Positions 1-9,373 of a stretch of DNA of 64,000 nucleotides are shown here, one piece after another. The number at the start of each line of letters is the position of its first letter. Position 1 is the stretch's first letter. The translations under genes were made by a program, and so were the position numbers. The stretch comes from Bacteroidia bacterium. Its GTDB lineage: Bacteria; Bacteroidota; Bacteroidia; 2-12-FULL-35-15. The notes under the pieces were generated by a model that did not search any database, had not been told where the DNA came from, and saw nothing but the letters and a program-made list of their open reading frames with translations. The stretch spans positions 248,001 through 312,000 of the forward strand of contig JAGVJJ010000007.1 of the NCBI GenBank assembly GCA_020051175.1. The letters run 5' to 3'.

Positions 1-306
1 ATCAAAAAATATCAATTTTGATTTGTGATCGATGCATCCCTGGACTACATTCTTAATTAAGCTGGGCCATTTTTCCTGCCACAACTTCGTATTGTAATCG
101 TAACCCAAAGTCAAATAGCAAATTTCACTGCCTTCTATGGCTTTGGATACTTGTGCAGGATCAGAAAGATCTGCCTGATGCAGCGTGTCGGTATCATTAA
201 CTTTCTTAGGATTTCTGCTTACCAGTTTAATATCTGAGGTATACTGCTTTAGGGATTTAGCCAGCTCTGTTCCAATAGCCCCACCTGAACCTAAGATTGT
301 TTGCAT
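1..306 (-). CDS. NAD(P)-binding SDR-like protein, 3' part missing
   Basis: This partial gene starts at the ATG ending at 306 and runs off the left edge, leaving 102 codons. The N-terminus MQTILGSGGAIGTELAKSL is a Rossmann dinucleotide-binding motif of the extended or atypical short-chain dehydrogenase/NAD-dependent epimerase type. The next strand has an SRNPKK segment that fits NADP phosphate binding, and an acidic Asp follows in QADLSD, as is usual in this fold. The catalytic Tyr-x-x-x-Lys would lie outside the window, so substrate and activity cannot be told. Confidence 0.75.
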   Translation of the reverse strand, partial: MQTILGSGGAIGTELAKSLKQYTSDIKLVSRNPKKVNDTDTLHQADLSDPAQVSKAIEGSEICYLTLGYDYNTKLWQEKWPSLIKNVVQGCIDHKSKLIFFD

Positions 307-353
307 GATTTAGCAGTGTTATATCGTTTTTAATTCAAACCCAATAATCAGCC

Positions 354-2762
354 TTAGTTACATTTTGATTTATTGTAATTCTCTTTTACAAACGGATTAT
401 CAAACACCTGGAAAGTCAAATAAGGTGCTCCAAACAATTTGCAATATTTATCACGGTTCAGCATTTCGGCTTTTTGCAAAGCCGTTACAAATGTGCGTGA
501 TTTTATGAGCTCAGGAACCTGCGCGCAGAAAGAAATGTAGGCAAATAACAATTGTTCGTTTGTCTGATCTTTTCTGACAAAATCAGTCAAAAGGCTGGCA
601 GCATACCTGTAATCTTTAAAGCGTGCAAAAACATAAGCCAGCTTCAGGTTGTTCTGCCAGCTCGACTCCTTCAGGTTATAGAAAGATTTTACTTTTTCAA
701 TACATGCCTGAATGATAGGCTCTGAACCTTCTTCGGTATTTTTTTCATCAATAATTTTAAACTGCCACTCAATATTTAAGGCATCTACCTTCTTTTTGGG
801 GATTTCACTTTTATAAAGTGCATTGATCTTGTTTTGCATCTCCGAAATATTTTTTGAATCTCCAACAGTAGAATCAAGCTTTATGGCGCAGTATATGGTG
901 TTGTATGCAACAATGTTGTTGGATGGATCCAAAGCCGAAAGCTTTTTCATCTGCTCGTAATCTTCATCATCCACCACATCGTTTTTAGCCATTGTTTTTA
1001 AAACAACCTGGTTGTTCAGCACTCCTGAAAATTTTGGATCCTTCGCAGGAATTTCCAGTTTACTAAGGGCTTCAGGAGTGTATTTTTTTTCACGAACCTG
1101 CTTTCCAATGTAATACTGGATTTTATATGCAAGTGTAATGTCTTTCTTCTTAGCAGCCTGGTTGAATTTGCTGATTGAGAATTTTTCTTCTTTTGGTCCT
1201 TTAATGTCATAGGTAATATCCATTACAATCTCTCCAAAACGCTGTTTGGAAAGATAAGGTTCCAGCTCTTCAGAAAGTCCCGGTTTGGTATTGATTTCTT
1301 TAATGGCATTTTCTTTGGTCATTTTCGCAAGCGTATCATAAGGAGTACCTGCCATGCTTTTTTTAAACAATTCCCAGGAATCACTCGTTTTAATTGTTGT
1401 AACAGCTCCCTGTTTCTGCAATTTGCTCATTGCCTGTATAATGCTTTCAGAACGTTTTTTCTGAAGCTTTACGTTGGCAGCAGCATCCCCTTCTATGGAA
1501 GAGTAAGCAGTGATGTATAAACCTGTGATAATAAAATCCGGTTCCTGCAAGGCATTCAGGAAAGGGGTTATATCCGACTCTTTGTATTCAAACTTGTTTT
1601 TCTCAAACGGAAGTGTAAAATTTAACATGGCATCGTCTGCCTTTGGAGAAAACGGTGGTTTAAAGTAAGCGTTTGAATCCGGCATCAGTAACAACTTTAA
1701 TGTTGTGGTTGCATCCTGCTCGCCTTGTTCAACATACGACTTAATAAGTGTTTTGCAAAGTTTACCACCCTGTATAATTAACAGGTTCATTTCATAAGGC
1801 ATGTCTCCCTTTAGTTTTTTAGGAAGTTTACCTATCTCAGCATCAAGTTTTCCTATCTTTTTTTTGCCTTCCTCAGGTTTAACCCGGTTCTTGCTTAACA
1901 GCTTGTCTTTACTAACGGTTTTGGTCAGAACCCCTTTGCTAAGCAGGTTGTTGTTCATGATGTTATAATCCGGCTTCTCGTATTGTGCACGTTGAACAAT
2001 ATCAACGGCAATGCCATCCCCTGGTTTAGAAATCAGTTTGGTTAGGCTTTTTAAATCATCATACTTCAGGAATATTTTGCCATTTTCTACATAAAGGCCA
2101 TCTAGCAATCCTTCGTAATCTTTGAACTTGTCACAGTTTTTGCAGGATTTCTCGTCCGGAGTTTTAATTTTTTTGTTTTTCTTTGTAAAGCGCACTTTCA
2201 GTTCTTTTCTTTTTTTAACACCGGGGTTAAATGTATTAAAGCTTCCGAAAACTACTGATATAAATGCTTTTTTACCTGTTTCATCCAGTTTTATGCTTGG
2301 GCTTGCATATACATAATTGCCGTTTTTAATGATTCCCGGCTCTTTTTTTCCTGTCAGCCATTTAGCAACAGCAGCATTGGCTACCTCTTTGGGACTCATG
2401 TTTTTTTTATCCTTTTGAATGGCAACACTCAGCACCAGCTCTTCCGCATTTTTAGTTCCTCCAACAGAGATAACACGCTTTGCAGTAGTTTTATACTTTC
2501 CACTGCTGTTTTCAAGGTCTGCCTTTCCTTTTTCTGCCGTATGTTCAGCCTGTATAGCGCTTGCTTTGGCAAGCACTTCATTAAAAACGACAGAATCCAC
2601 TCCATTCTGAATGCGGACTTTGTTTATTTCTTCTATAATCGACCTTACGGTATTGTCGATATCAAAATCACTTTGTACTTCTTTATTAAGTGGGGATTTT
2701 TGTGCAAAAGTTGTATAGGCAGCCAGCGCAATAATCAGGGTAAGGGTAACTTTTTTTAACAT
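354..2762 (-). CDS. exported CAP-domain protein with OmpA-like segment
   Basis: This is an 802-residue exported protein of unknown role. The start at 2762 is chosen because it gives a clean signal peptide (MLKKVTLTLIIALAAYTTFA, cleavage before Q); the longer frame to 2831 adds 23 residues without signal character. Residues about 35-190 resemble the CAP/SCP-PR1 fold (a helix with an EINKVR-type start, AEHTAEKG, and an EELVLSVAI segment). A later stretch (ITAYSSIEGDAAAN...KKRSESI) resembles the OmpA C-terminal peptidoglycan-binding fold. The C-terminal third is helical and TPR-like. It is transcribed alone, with a long intergenic region upstream. The domain calls rest on motif resemblance only. 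Confidence 0.6.
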   Translation of the reverse strand: MLKKVTLTLIIALAAYTTFAQKSPLNKEVQSDFDIDNTVRSIIEEINKVRIQNGVDSVVFNEVLAKASAIQAEHTAEKGKADLENSSGKYKTTAKRVISVGGTKNAEELVLSVAIQKDKKNMSPKEVANAAVAKWLTGKKEPGIIKNGNYVYASPSIKLDETGKKAFISVVFGSFNTFNPGVKKRKELKVRFTKKNKKIKTPDEKSCKNCDKFKDYEGLLDGLYVENGKIFLKYDDLKSLTKLISKPGDGIAVDIVQRAQYEKPDYNIMNNNLLSKGVLTKTVSKDKLLSKNRVKPEEGKKKIGKLDAEIGKLPKKLKGDMPYEMNLLIIQGGKLCKTLIKSYVEQGEQDATTTLKLLLMPDSNAYFKPPFSPKADDAMLNFTLPFEKNKFEYKESDITPFLNALQEPDFIITGLYITAYSSIEGDAAANVKLQKKRSESIIQAMSKLQKQGAVTTIKTSDSWELFKKSMAGTPYDTLAKMTKENAIKEINTKPGLSEELEPYLSKQRFGEIVMDITYDIKGPKEEKFSISKFNQAAKKKDITLAYKIQYYIGKQVREKKYTPEALSKLEIPAKDPKFSGVLNNQVVLKTMAKNDVVDDEDYEQMKKLSALDPSNNIVAYNTIYCAIKLDSTVGDSKNISEMQNKINALYKSEIPKKKVDALNIEWQFKIIDEKNTEEGSEPIIQACIEKVKSFYNLKESSWQNNLKLAYVFARFKDYRYAASLLTDFVRKDQTNEQLLFAYISFCAQVPELIKSRTFVTALQKAEMLNRDKYCKLFGAPYLTFQVFDNPFVKENYNKSKCN

Positions 2763-3129
2763 ATTTGTTTTGTTTGTAGTGTGTAGAAGGCAAAAATATT
2801 TTTTAGCCCTCAGACTATGAAATATATTCACCGGGTTTTATGAACAAAAACGTGGGTTATTAACAGGGTTGTTAACAAGTCTCGTTGGTGTTTGCGGACA
2901 TTTCAAAAAACCAAACCCTGTTGAAAAGCCAAATTGTTGGCGTACAGCGTTCTGTGTTGGCGGCTTGGAGGAAATTATTTGCAAAAAGGGCAAGAACAAG
3001 CCTTGTTTACGCTAAAAAATCTTGTTAAGGGTTTGGTTATTAGTTTGTTACCAGGTGTTGGCGCTGGTTTATATTAAGAAGCGTGGAACAATGGTCTTTT
3101 TAATGTTCCACGTTGTTATAACGCGAAGT
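2763..3129. other. intergenic region with short TGTTGGCG repeats and hairpin
   Basis: No credible gene is seen in this 367-base gap. It holds three copies of TGTTGGCG (2935-2942, 2955-2962, 3056-3063) in otherwise unremarkable DNA, and a perfect 9-bp inverted repeat at 3082-3112 listed separately. The repeats may be the remains of a dispersed repeat or of a decayed gene end, but nothing here proves it. Confidence 0.4.
3082..3112 (-). terminator. hairpin after the 3130-3612 lipoprotein gene
   Basis: The arms CGTGGAACA (3082-3090) and TGTTCCACG (3104-3112) match perfectly over 9 bp with a 13-base loop. The site lies 17 bases beyond the stop codon of the minus-strand lipoprotein gene, as expected for a transcription end. 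The sequence after the stem is only moderately T-rich, so termination is likely but not sure. Confidence 0.4.
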
Positions 3130-3612
3130 TTATTCTGCTAAAAGCTTCATCAGCATATTGTATATTACTTTTTCTTCCGCAGGGTGTTTGCTATAAAAGG
3201 ATGTGTCAGTTGTTTTTATGGTTTCTCCGTAAAATGCAAAAAATTCAGTTTCGTTATCATTAAGTGTAAGTATTACCTGCAATACTGAAACATCGCCCGG
3301 TTTTTTCATGATTTCACCGGTATCAGGCAGTGCACGGATCAATTGCAGCAACTGGCTGATGGTGGCTTTGTCCCTAATTTCTTTGGTTTTAGGGGCAATA
3401 CCATTTCCTGGATCCGACATTTTTTTGTGATAGCGAATGGTGATTTTTTCGCAACTGTCAATTTTAAATGTTGTTACGTATTTCAAGTTATCGGTTTTGA
3501 GGTTTTCTTTATTTTTCCATTCAACATCACTCAGCTGAACCTCTACATCACATGCTGAAATGAACAGTAGTAAAAAGCAGAAAATACTTACAGCAAATTT
3601 CAGTATGCTCAT
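3130..3612 (-). CDS. small predicted lipoprotein
   Basis: The product has 160 residues. Residues 1-20 are a lipoprotein signal peptide with the lipobox ISAC and the lipidated Cys at position 21, so it should sit in the periplasmic or outer membrane. The mature part is mixed alpha/beta and polar, with no motif I recognise. It lies 64 bases downstream of the FISUMP gene on the same strand and may be co-transcribed with it. A paired hairpin follows the stop codon. Confidence 0.65.
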   Translation of the reverse strand: MSILKFAVSIFCFLLLFISACDVEVQLSDVEWKNKENLKTDNLKYVTTFKIDSCEKITIRYHKKMSDPGNGIAPKTKEIRDKATISQLLQLIRALPDTGEIMKKPGDVSVLQVILTLNDNETEFFAFYGETIKTTDTSFYSKHPAEEKVIYNMLMKLLAE

Positions 3613-3676
3613 TATGTTGAAAAAGGAGATTCTCTTAATAATTTTAATAAGCGCTCAAAGAGCAGAAGGAATGGAT

Positions 3677-4321
3677 TCAATCCATTATGCACCTTACAGA
3701 CAGGCCACTTCCCATGCTGCCATCATCCCGGCCAACATCGCTAAAACTTGAATGCAACGTGCGCCCCCAGGCTTTATTTTTATTCCTTGATTCGGTAGCT
3801 GTCCAGAAACAGGCATTATTTCCGGCATACAGGAAAGAACCAACACTGTAGCGATAACCGCCTGGCATGCAGGAAAAGCCTGTTTCATTAGTGGCATTGC
3901 CATTGTGTTTCCAGCCTTTTTTTGCTTTTATTTTTGCTCCGGCTTCTTCACCACCTAAGTTGTTTACAAGCTGTGCCCACTCTTCGTCAGTAGGAATATG
4001 AAAACCTTTCGGGGCCAAACCGCGGGGATCATTCACTGCATACCAATTGTACAATTTACCATACTTCAAGCCATTTTCCTCATCATTATCATAATAGCAC
4101 CAGGCACCGGTTTTCATTTTAGACCACAAAGCAGGATTCTTTACCTGGGGAATGGTATCTCCATTGCGGTATGTGCTTACATTCAGGTTTTCTGCCATCC
4201 AGGCCTGGTCTTTAATACGTACTATTTTAAAGATACGCTTATCCTGGTCAGTTCCATTTTCATTTGAATTAAATAGTATTAAAGCCAGTATGGCCACGAT
4301 ACTAATAATACCCTTTTTCAT
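3677..4321 (-). CDS. FISUMP-domain exported protein
   Basis: This 214-residue protein begins with a hydrophobic signal-like segment (MKKGIISIVAILALILF). The remainder fits the Fibrobacter succinogenes major paralogous (FISUMP) domain that is common in Bacteroidota surface proteins: IKDQAWMAENLN near residue 37, then WCYYDND, YGKLYNWYAV, GFHIPTDEEWAQL, FWTATES and GLSVRCI at the end. The family is extracellular and its biochemical role is unknown. The start at 4321 gives the signal peptide directly. The domain appears complete. Confidence 0.8.
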   Translation of the reverse strand: MKKGIISIVAILALILFNSNENGTDQDKRIFKIVRIKDQAWMAENLNVSTYRNGDTIPQVKNPALWSKMKTGAWCYYDNDEENGLKYGKLYNWYAVNDPRGLAPKGFHIPTDEEWAQLVNNLGGEEAGAKIKAKKGWKHNGNATNETGFSCMPGGYRYSVGSFLYAGNNACFWTATESRNKNKAWGRTLHSSFSDVGRDDGSMGSGLSVRCIMD

Positions 4322-4501
4322 TGGACTCTTGTGTTATTAATCTGGTAATTGAAATCAAAAATGCCGAAATAGTCCACTATTTCAGTACTATAACACAAAA
4401 ATCTATTATTTTTTTGAGTAAAAACGGATGCTTTCCAGATGTTATAAACAACTGAAAGTTAATTGCCATGCGAAATCAGGCTATGGAACAGAGGAGGATT
4501 G

Positions 4502-5455
4502 TCATTGATGTTCCATTTTCTCAATGGCGGTCTTTTTTTTTGCGATAATACTTTTTTCGGGAGGCACTTCTATATGTTCAGCGTATTTTTTAGGTTCAAC
4601 CTGTCCTTCGTAAAAAACAGTATATTGTTTTGTAAACTCTGCACCCAGGAATACAATCATGCAGGAATAAGAAACCCAAAGCATGAGTAAAATAATGGAA
4701 CCTGCTGCACCGTATGTAGAACCAGGGTCGGCTTTTCCAAAATAAATCCCAAGTGCAAATTTACCAATAATAAAAAGTAAAGCTGTAACCATGGAGCCAA
4801 TCCATATATTCTTCCACCGTATTTTGGCATCAGGTAAAATTTTAAACATCATTGCAAATAAAGCTGTTACCATCAGGAATGACACCAGCACATCAAGTAC
4901 GCCAAAAACAACCATCATAAAATCGGGTAGGTGGTTTTTTATCCAACCGCTGAAAGCAGATAATGCTGCTGACAGGAGCAATGATACTAACAATAAAAAG
5001 CAAATTGAAATAACGAGTCCGAATGAGAACAAGCGATCTTTTAATGTTTGCATCCAAAATTGTTTTGTGTTTGGTTTTACTTCCCATATTTCGTTAAGTG
5101 ATACCTGTATTTGTGCGAATACCGCTGTAGAACCTACAATCAATGTAATAAGACTGATAATAGTTGCGATGACCGAACTTTGTTTTTCACTGGCTTTGGC
5201 TATAATGTCTTCAATTTGCTCAGCAACATCTGCCGAAAGTGTGGCGCTTATCTGGCTCGAAATTTCACCATGCACGGCTTCTTCACCAAAGAATAGTCCG
5301 GCACAGGCAATAATAATAACAAGTAACGCTGGAATAGAAAAAATGGCGTAATAAGCCACAATGGCGCTTTGCCTGAATGGGTCCGCAGCTATCCAGGCAT
5401 TAACCGAGCGCTTGCTGATTGTAAGCAAATCGTGGATTTTTTCAGTGCTCTTCAT
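4502..5455 (-). CDS. YihY/BrkB-family inner-membrane protein
   Basis: This is a 317-residue integral membrane protein of the YihY/virulence factor BrkB family (older name: ribonuclease BN, now considered wrong). About six hydrophobic helices are visible; characteristic stretches are DPFRQSAIVAYYAIFSIPAL near the N-terminus and SYSCMIVFLGAEFTKQY near the C-terminus. The latter motif is typical of the family. The 3' neighbour in transcription order is upstream: its start overlaps the end of the Nei-like glycosylase gene by 14 bases, so the two are probably translated from one transcript. Its cellular function is not known. Confidence 0.85.
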   Translation of the reverse strand: MKSTEKIHDLLTISKRSVNAWIAADPFRQSAIVAYYAIFSIPALLVIIIACAGLFFGEEAVHGEISSQISATLSADVAEQIEDIIAKASEKQSSVIATIISLITLIVGSTAVFAQIQVSLNEIWEVKPNTKQFWMQTLKDRLFSFGLVISICFLLLVSLLLSAALSAFSGWIKNHLPDFMMVVFGVLDVLVSFLMVTALFAMMFKILPDAKIRWKNIWIGSMVTALLFIIGKFALGIYFGKADPGSTYGAAGSIILLMLWVSYSCMIVFLGAEFTKQYTVFYEGQVEPKKYAEHIEVPPEKSIIAKKKTAIEKMEHQ

Positions 5456-6203
5456 TGTTTTTTATTTTGCCTTTTTTATACAAAAACTGGCAATTGCTGC
5501 AATAGCAGGTCAACCGCCCGGTTTTTCCCAGGTATGCAGTAACCGATTTTATTTTGCATCTCGGGCACTCCTTCTTTTTATAAATCTGCCAGTGTTTCTT
5601 TAGTTCAAATGCTTTTTTCCACCTGTAAAAATCAAGGCTGTACTGATGGGCATCCTTTACGAGTTCTTTCAGTTTTTGGGCTGGCAAAAACTGTATTTCG
5701 CATTCGGGGTGGAGCTTTATCCGGAACAATACTTCATTTTTTATAATGTTTCCGGAACCGGAGAAAACATCCTGGTTCAAAAGCGCATCGCATACTTTGG
5801 TGTTTTTTAATTTTTTTACAAGGGATTCTACTTTTTTTGCATCCCATTGATCCGACATTAGGTCAGTTTTCCAGTCATAGGTTTCATTAGGGTCTCCTTC
5901 AATTAGCCTTACGCTACAGGTGTAAAAATTAATTTCTGTTTTTTTTAGCTTAAGGCTCAATCGGGGTTCAGTTTCTTTTCTTTCATTTATTCTGTACGTA
6001 CCGAACATCAGCAGGTGGATGCGTATAAAAAAATTATTAAAACAAATGAGGAAGTGCTTTCCCCAGCTTTTAAATTCGATTATTTTTTCCCCTTTTAATC
6101 GTGTGAAATCAATCTTGGCATTACCTGTTGCACTGATTACTTTTTGCTCAGCAAAGGGCTCTAACTCTTCTCTTAATATGGCAATTGACGGACCTTCAGG
6201 CAT
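5442..6203 (-). CDS. Fpg/Nei-family DNA glycosylase/AP lyase
   Basis: The 253-residue product starts MPEGPSI, which after Met removal exposes the catalytic N-terminal proline and adjacent Glu of the Fpg/Nei family. These enzymes excise oxidised bases and nick the abasic site. The middle has the helix-two-turn-helix region (NQDVFSGSGNIIKNEVLF), and the C-terminus carries a complete zinc finger with CPRC and CSNC pairs. Of the family it resembles endonuclease VIII more than MutM because the start is MPEGPS. The gene overlaps the following YihY gene by 14 bases. Confidence 0.85.
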   Translation of the reverse strand: MPEGPSIAILREELEPFAEQKVISATGNAKIDFTRLKGEKIIEFKSWGKHFLICFNNFFIRIHLLMFGTYRINERKETEPRLSLKLKKTEINFYTCSVRLIEGDPNETYDWKTDLMSDQWDAKKVESLVKKLKNTKVCDALLNQDVFSGSGNIIKNEVLFRIKLHPECEIQFLPAQKLKELVKDAHQYSLDFYRWKKAFELKKHWQIYKKKECPRCKIKSVTAYLGKTGRLTCYCSNCQFLYKKGKIKNNEEH

Positions 6204-6245
6204 AATGTGGCTTTGAAAATTCTGAATTAAAAGCTTATGCCAGCG

Positions 6246-6989
6246 TTAATGATGTTCCTGTAAGGCATGTTTATGCCAAATATCAATTAACTGTAGTGCA
6301 TTGTCATATCCGGCACCGCTAAATGTGTTGTTAAAGTAAACCGAATAATTTTTTGCATTTTCAGGAAACATTTTAAAGAATTCTTCCAGCTTATGTTTCG
6401 TGTAAGGTGTTTTAAATAATTCCGGATTCCCGTGTAAACGCAGGTAAAAATCAGGCGAGGTATGAATGAAAGTGGTGTCTAAACCTGGAAAATCCACATT
6501 ACAAAAAGTAAGGCGCGCTTTTTTGAATTCTCTTTTCACATCATCGTTCCACCAGGATATATGCCGCAACTCAATCACATTGTGTGAATGGTGTGGGATG
6601 TTTTTTAAAATGCGTTCCAGGTTTTCTTCGTTGTAATGAAAAGAGGGAGGCATCTGGAAAAGGTAATAAGAGAGCTTTTTTCCAAGCCCTTCGTGCAGGA
6701 GTTCCTGGAAGTCTTTAATTCTTTGTTTACAGTCTTTTAATTTTAGAATATGAGTAATATAGCGGTTCATTTTAGCTGAAAACCTGAAGTGTGGCGGTGT
6801 TGCATTTGCTTGCGTCTGAAGGCTCTTTAATCTTGGTGTATTGTAAAATGTGCCATTCAGCTCCACAGTGTTAAGTATGCGGCTGTAATACTGCAGCCAC
6901 TCGCTTGGTTTCAGTTCTTTAGGATAGATATGGCCTCTCCAGTCCGGATAATAATATCCTGAACAGCCTATTTGGTAATTTGTTTCCAT
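6246..6989 (-). CDS. DUF72-family protein
   Basis: This is a TIM-barrel-like DUF72 protein of 247 residues. Supporting stretches are IGCSGYYYPDWRG at the start, LNGTFYNTPR, FRFSAKMNRYITH, and YSVYFNNTFSGAGYDNAL near the end. I placed the start at 6989 because the conserved domain begins only four residues later; an in-frame ATG at 7049 would add 20 poorly conserved residues and cannot be excluded. The biochemical function of DUF72 is unknown. It lies 42 bases upstream of the Nei-like gene on the same strand, so a DNA-repair link is possible but unproven. Confidence 0.85.
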   Translation of the reverse strand: METNYQIGCSGYYYPDWRGHIYPKELKPSEWLQYYSRILNTVELNGTFYNTPRLKSLQTQANATPPHFRFSAKMNRYITHILKLKDCKQRIKDFQELLHEGLGKKLSYYLFQMPPSFHYNEENLERILKNIPHHSHNVIELRHISWWNDDVKREFKKARLTFCNVDFPGLDTTFIHTSPDFYLRLHGNPELFKTPYTKHKLEEFFKMFPENAKNYSVYFNNTFSGAGYDNALQLIDIWHKHALQEHH

Positions 6990-7090
6990 AAAATGTACAG
7001 GAAAAAACTTATACCAGAAATTGACAGGCCTGTTACTAGCTGCTGGCATATATTTGGAGATGAAACAATTATAACCAAAAAAATATCACA

Positions 7091-7318
7091 ATGACAAAAT
7101 ATGGAAAAAAAGCAGGCGAGAAGGTTGAAGAAACCATGCACGAAATGAAACGTGGTACACTACGTTCTGGTTCAGGCAAAAAAGTAAAAAGCCGTAAACA
7201 GGCTATCGCCATAGGGCTTTCTGAAGCACGTAAAGCAGGAGGTAAGGTGCCTGCAAAGAAAACGGCTGGCAGAAAAAGAACCTCCAAAAGAACAGCTAAA
7301 AAAAGCAGTTCGAAATAA
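7091..7318 (+). CDS. DUF6496 small basic protein
   Basis: The gene encodes 75 residues rich in Lys, Arg and Ser. The segment MTKYGKKAGEKVEETMHEMK followed by GTLRSGSGKKVKSRKQAIAI matches DUF6496, a family of small basic proteins common in Bacteroidota; the C-terminal tail is a histone-like run of Lys/Ala/Thr/Ser. DNA or RNA binding is a reasonable inference from charge alone. The gene is alone on the plus strand between two minus-strand genes and ends just before a bidirectional hairpin. Confidence 0.85.
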   Translation: MTKYGKKAGEKVEETMHEMKRGTLRSGSGKKVKSRKQAIAIGLSEARKAGGKVPAKKTAGRKRTSKRTAKKSSSK

Positions 7319-7325
7319 ATCAAAA

Positions 7326-7356
7326 AGTAACAGCAGCCCGTACTGCTGCTGTTACT
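7326..7356. terminator. bidirectional hairpin between convergent genes
   Basis: The arms AGTAACAGCAGC (7326-7337) and GCTGCTGTTACT (7345-7356) pair perfectly over 12 bp around a 7-base loop. On the minus strand the stem is followed by a T-rich run, and the stop codon of the DUF763 gene lies inside the stem base. It should end transcription of the DUF763 gene and may also serve the DUF6496 gene. Confidence 0.75.
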
Positions 7357-8575
7357 AAAATAAACTTAGCTGCTCACCTGAAGGAGGTTTTTCTTTACCA
7401 AAGACTGAGCGGCCACCATGCTTATATGATTCAGCTCTTTCTTTAGCTATCACCTTATCAAATGCCTCCGGATCAGGATTAAAGTTCTTTTCTAACTGCT
7501 GTGCAGCAATGGTTAAGTGTTTTATTGCCTGTTGTTTATCTGTTATGCCGATTTTAGCCTTTTCAACTGCAGTCTGAAGAATCGAAATAGTTTCATCGTA
7601 CACTTTTGTAGGTACAGGAAAAGGATGCCTGTCTTTTCCTCCATGAGCAAAGGAAAAGCGTGCCGGATCATCAAAACGCGAAGGGGTGCCATGAATAATT
7701 TCACTGACAAGGGCAAGGGATTGTATTGTGCGTGGGCCGACACCTTCTAACAGCAATAGTGATTCAAAATTACGCAATTCGGTATCCTGTGCCAGTGCGA
7801 GTACAGCACCCAAACGTTTCAGGTTAACGTCTTTGGCTCTCACATCATGATGGGAGGGCATTACAATTTTTTGGATTTCCGGCAGCATTGCAACCGGGTT
7901 TTCTTTAACAATTTCCAGTATCCCGGTTTTGGTTTTGTTGGCTTTGATATCTGTAAGGTTGAGAATTTCTCCCTGATTTTTTCCATAAATGAAGGTGTGC
8001 GGCTCCTCCATAAATGATTTTATTTTTTCAGAATGCCAGTGGTACCTGCGTGCCATGCCTGTAGCATCATTCATCCCTTGCTGGACAACGGCCCATTCTC
8101 CTTTATTGGTGACAATGAACGTATGTAAATAAATCTGGAAGCCATCCTGTATCGCTGTATTATCAACTTTTGCAGAGAGTTTACTTGAGCGGATGAGCTC
8201 ATTTCCATTCAATCCTGTACGATCGGAAAAAGCAAGAAGCTCATTGGGTGTTTGCCTTGAATACCGTCCTCTCCCTCCGCAAATATAAATTCCCAGGTCT
8301 TTGAATTTAGGATTTACCGAGCGTTTCAGGGCACCCATAACAGATGTGGTAATACCCGATGAGTGCCAATCCATACCCATTACACAGCCAAGCGCCTGAA
8401 ACCAGAAGGGATCGCTCAATCGGCTCAAAACTGCAGATTGACCATATTCCATCACAACAGATTCAATGATAGCACCACCCAACAGGCTCATGCGTTCTGC
8501 CAGCCAGGGCGGTACTTTTCCATAATGAAGCGGTAAATCTGCCGTTCGGGTGTTACTGAAATAAAGTTTGGGCAT
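7355..8575 (-). CDS. DUF763-family protein
   Basis: This 406-residue protein fits DUF763, a family found in archaea and bacteria. Recognisable stretches are ADLPLHYGKVPPWLAERM at the N-terminus, VVMEYGQSAVLSRLSDPFWFQ, GICGGRGRYSRQTP-like sequence, and a helix-hairpin-helix-like SLLLLEGVGPRTIQSLALV near residue 280. The last suggests nucleic-acid contact. Some family members were proposed to act in DNA repair or recombination, but no activity is established as far as I know. It is a single-gene unit ending at the hairpin at 7326-7356. Confidence 0.8.
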   Translation of the reverse strand: MPKLYFSNTRTADLPLHYGKVPPWLAERMSLLGGAIIESVVMEYGQSAVLSRLSDPFWFQALGCVMGMDWHSSGITTSVMGALKRSVNPKFKDLGIYICGGRGRYSRQTPNELLAFSDRTGLNGNELIRSSKLSAKVDNTAIQDGFQIYLHTFIVTNKGEWAVVQQGMNDATGMARRYHWHSEKIKSFMEEPHTFIYGKNQGEILNLTDIKANKTKTGILEIVKENPVAMLPEIQKIVMPSHHDVRAKDVNLKRLGAVLALAQDTELRNFESLLLLEGVGPRTIQSLALVSEIIHGTPSRFDDPARFSFAHGGKDRHPFPVPTKVYDETISILQTAVEKAKIGITDKQQAIKHLTIAAQQLEKNFNPDPEAFDKVIAKERAESYKHGGRSVFGKEKPPSGEQLSLF

Positions 8576-8657
8576 ACTCTAAAGTTAAGCAAAATTTTAC
8601 ACTTTTTAAAGGTAAATGCGGAATCGCTTGTTTTATTTTAGAATAATTAATGGATTC

Positions 8658-9185
8658 TTACTTCCAGTATTTTTTTATTCCCCCATTTGACCCAAAGACT
8701 GGGTCCAGTTGGGGCAGGGCAACGCGCTTTATGTTTTTGTCTGTTTGTGGACGTTCTCCGATATTCCCGTAATTCATGTCGTAATCTTTGCCATCTGGAT
8801 AAGCGCCAACACATTTAATTTTGTTTTGTTTGTCCAGGTTTTTATGAGCAACACCGGCTGGGATAATAAGTACATCTCCTTTTTCAATTTTAACTTTTAT
8901 CCCGTTTTCCCCTCCAAGCAAAAGCGTGGTGCTTCCCCTGTATACTCCCAGAACTTCGTGAGTAACACTGTGGTAATGGTGGTATTCGAAAATGCCATTT
9001 TTCCATGCGTTGCGCCAGTTGTGCTGACTGAATATTCTTTTTATATGTTCAGAAGGGAATAAAAGCGGTAGTGCCAAGACTCCTTTATATACCAACACAG
9101 GCAAATCACTGTTAGGAAACTTACCATCATCTTTCAGATAGTGTTTTTCAATGTATTGCTTTTGTTTTGTTTGATTCATGTTCAA
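8658..9185 (-). CDS. cupin-domain protein
   Basis: The product has 175 residues, and its centre is a single cupin barrel: motif 1 is HYHSVTHEVLGVYRG and motif 2 is GDVLIIPAGVAHKNL. The two His of motif 1, the Glu after THEV and the His of motif 2 would bind a metal. Small cupins of this type sit in many pathways, so the substrate cannot be told. The gene is alone, with non-coding DNA on both sides. Two Met codons two residues apart are possible starts. Confidence 0.75.
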   Translation of the reverse strand: MNMNQTKQKQYIEKHYLKDDGKFPNSDLPVLVYKGVLALPLLFPSEHIKRIFSQHNWRNAWKNGIFEYHHYHSVTHEVLGVYRGSTTLLLGGENGIKVKIEKGDVLIIPAGVAHKNLDKQNKIKCVGAYPDGKDYDMNYGNIGERPQTDKNIKRVALPQLDPVFGSNGGIKKYWK

Positions 9186-9373
9186 TATGTTAAAATGTCA
9201 TTTAAAGCATAAAATAATTGTGGCATGTTGAAATAATCCTGCTGCGTGGACTTAAACACACATACGAGGAATAATATACTCAGTGGCGATGGGGCTGCAC
9301 GGGTATGAAGTTTTAACTGCCTAAGAAGTAACAGACCCATTTAAAATTATTTATTAATATCAAATTTTAACTT

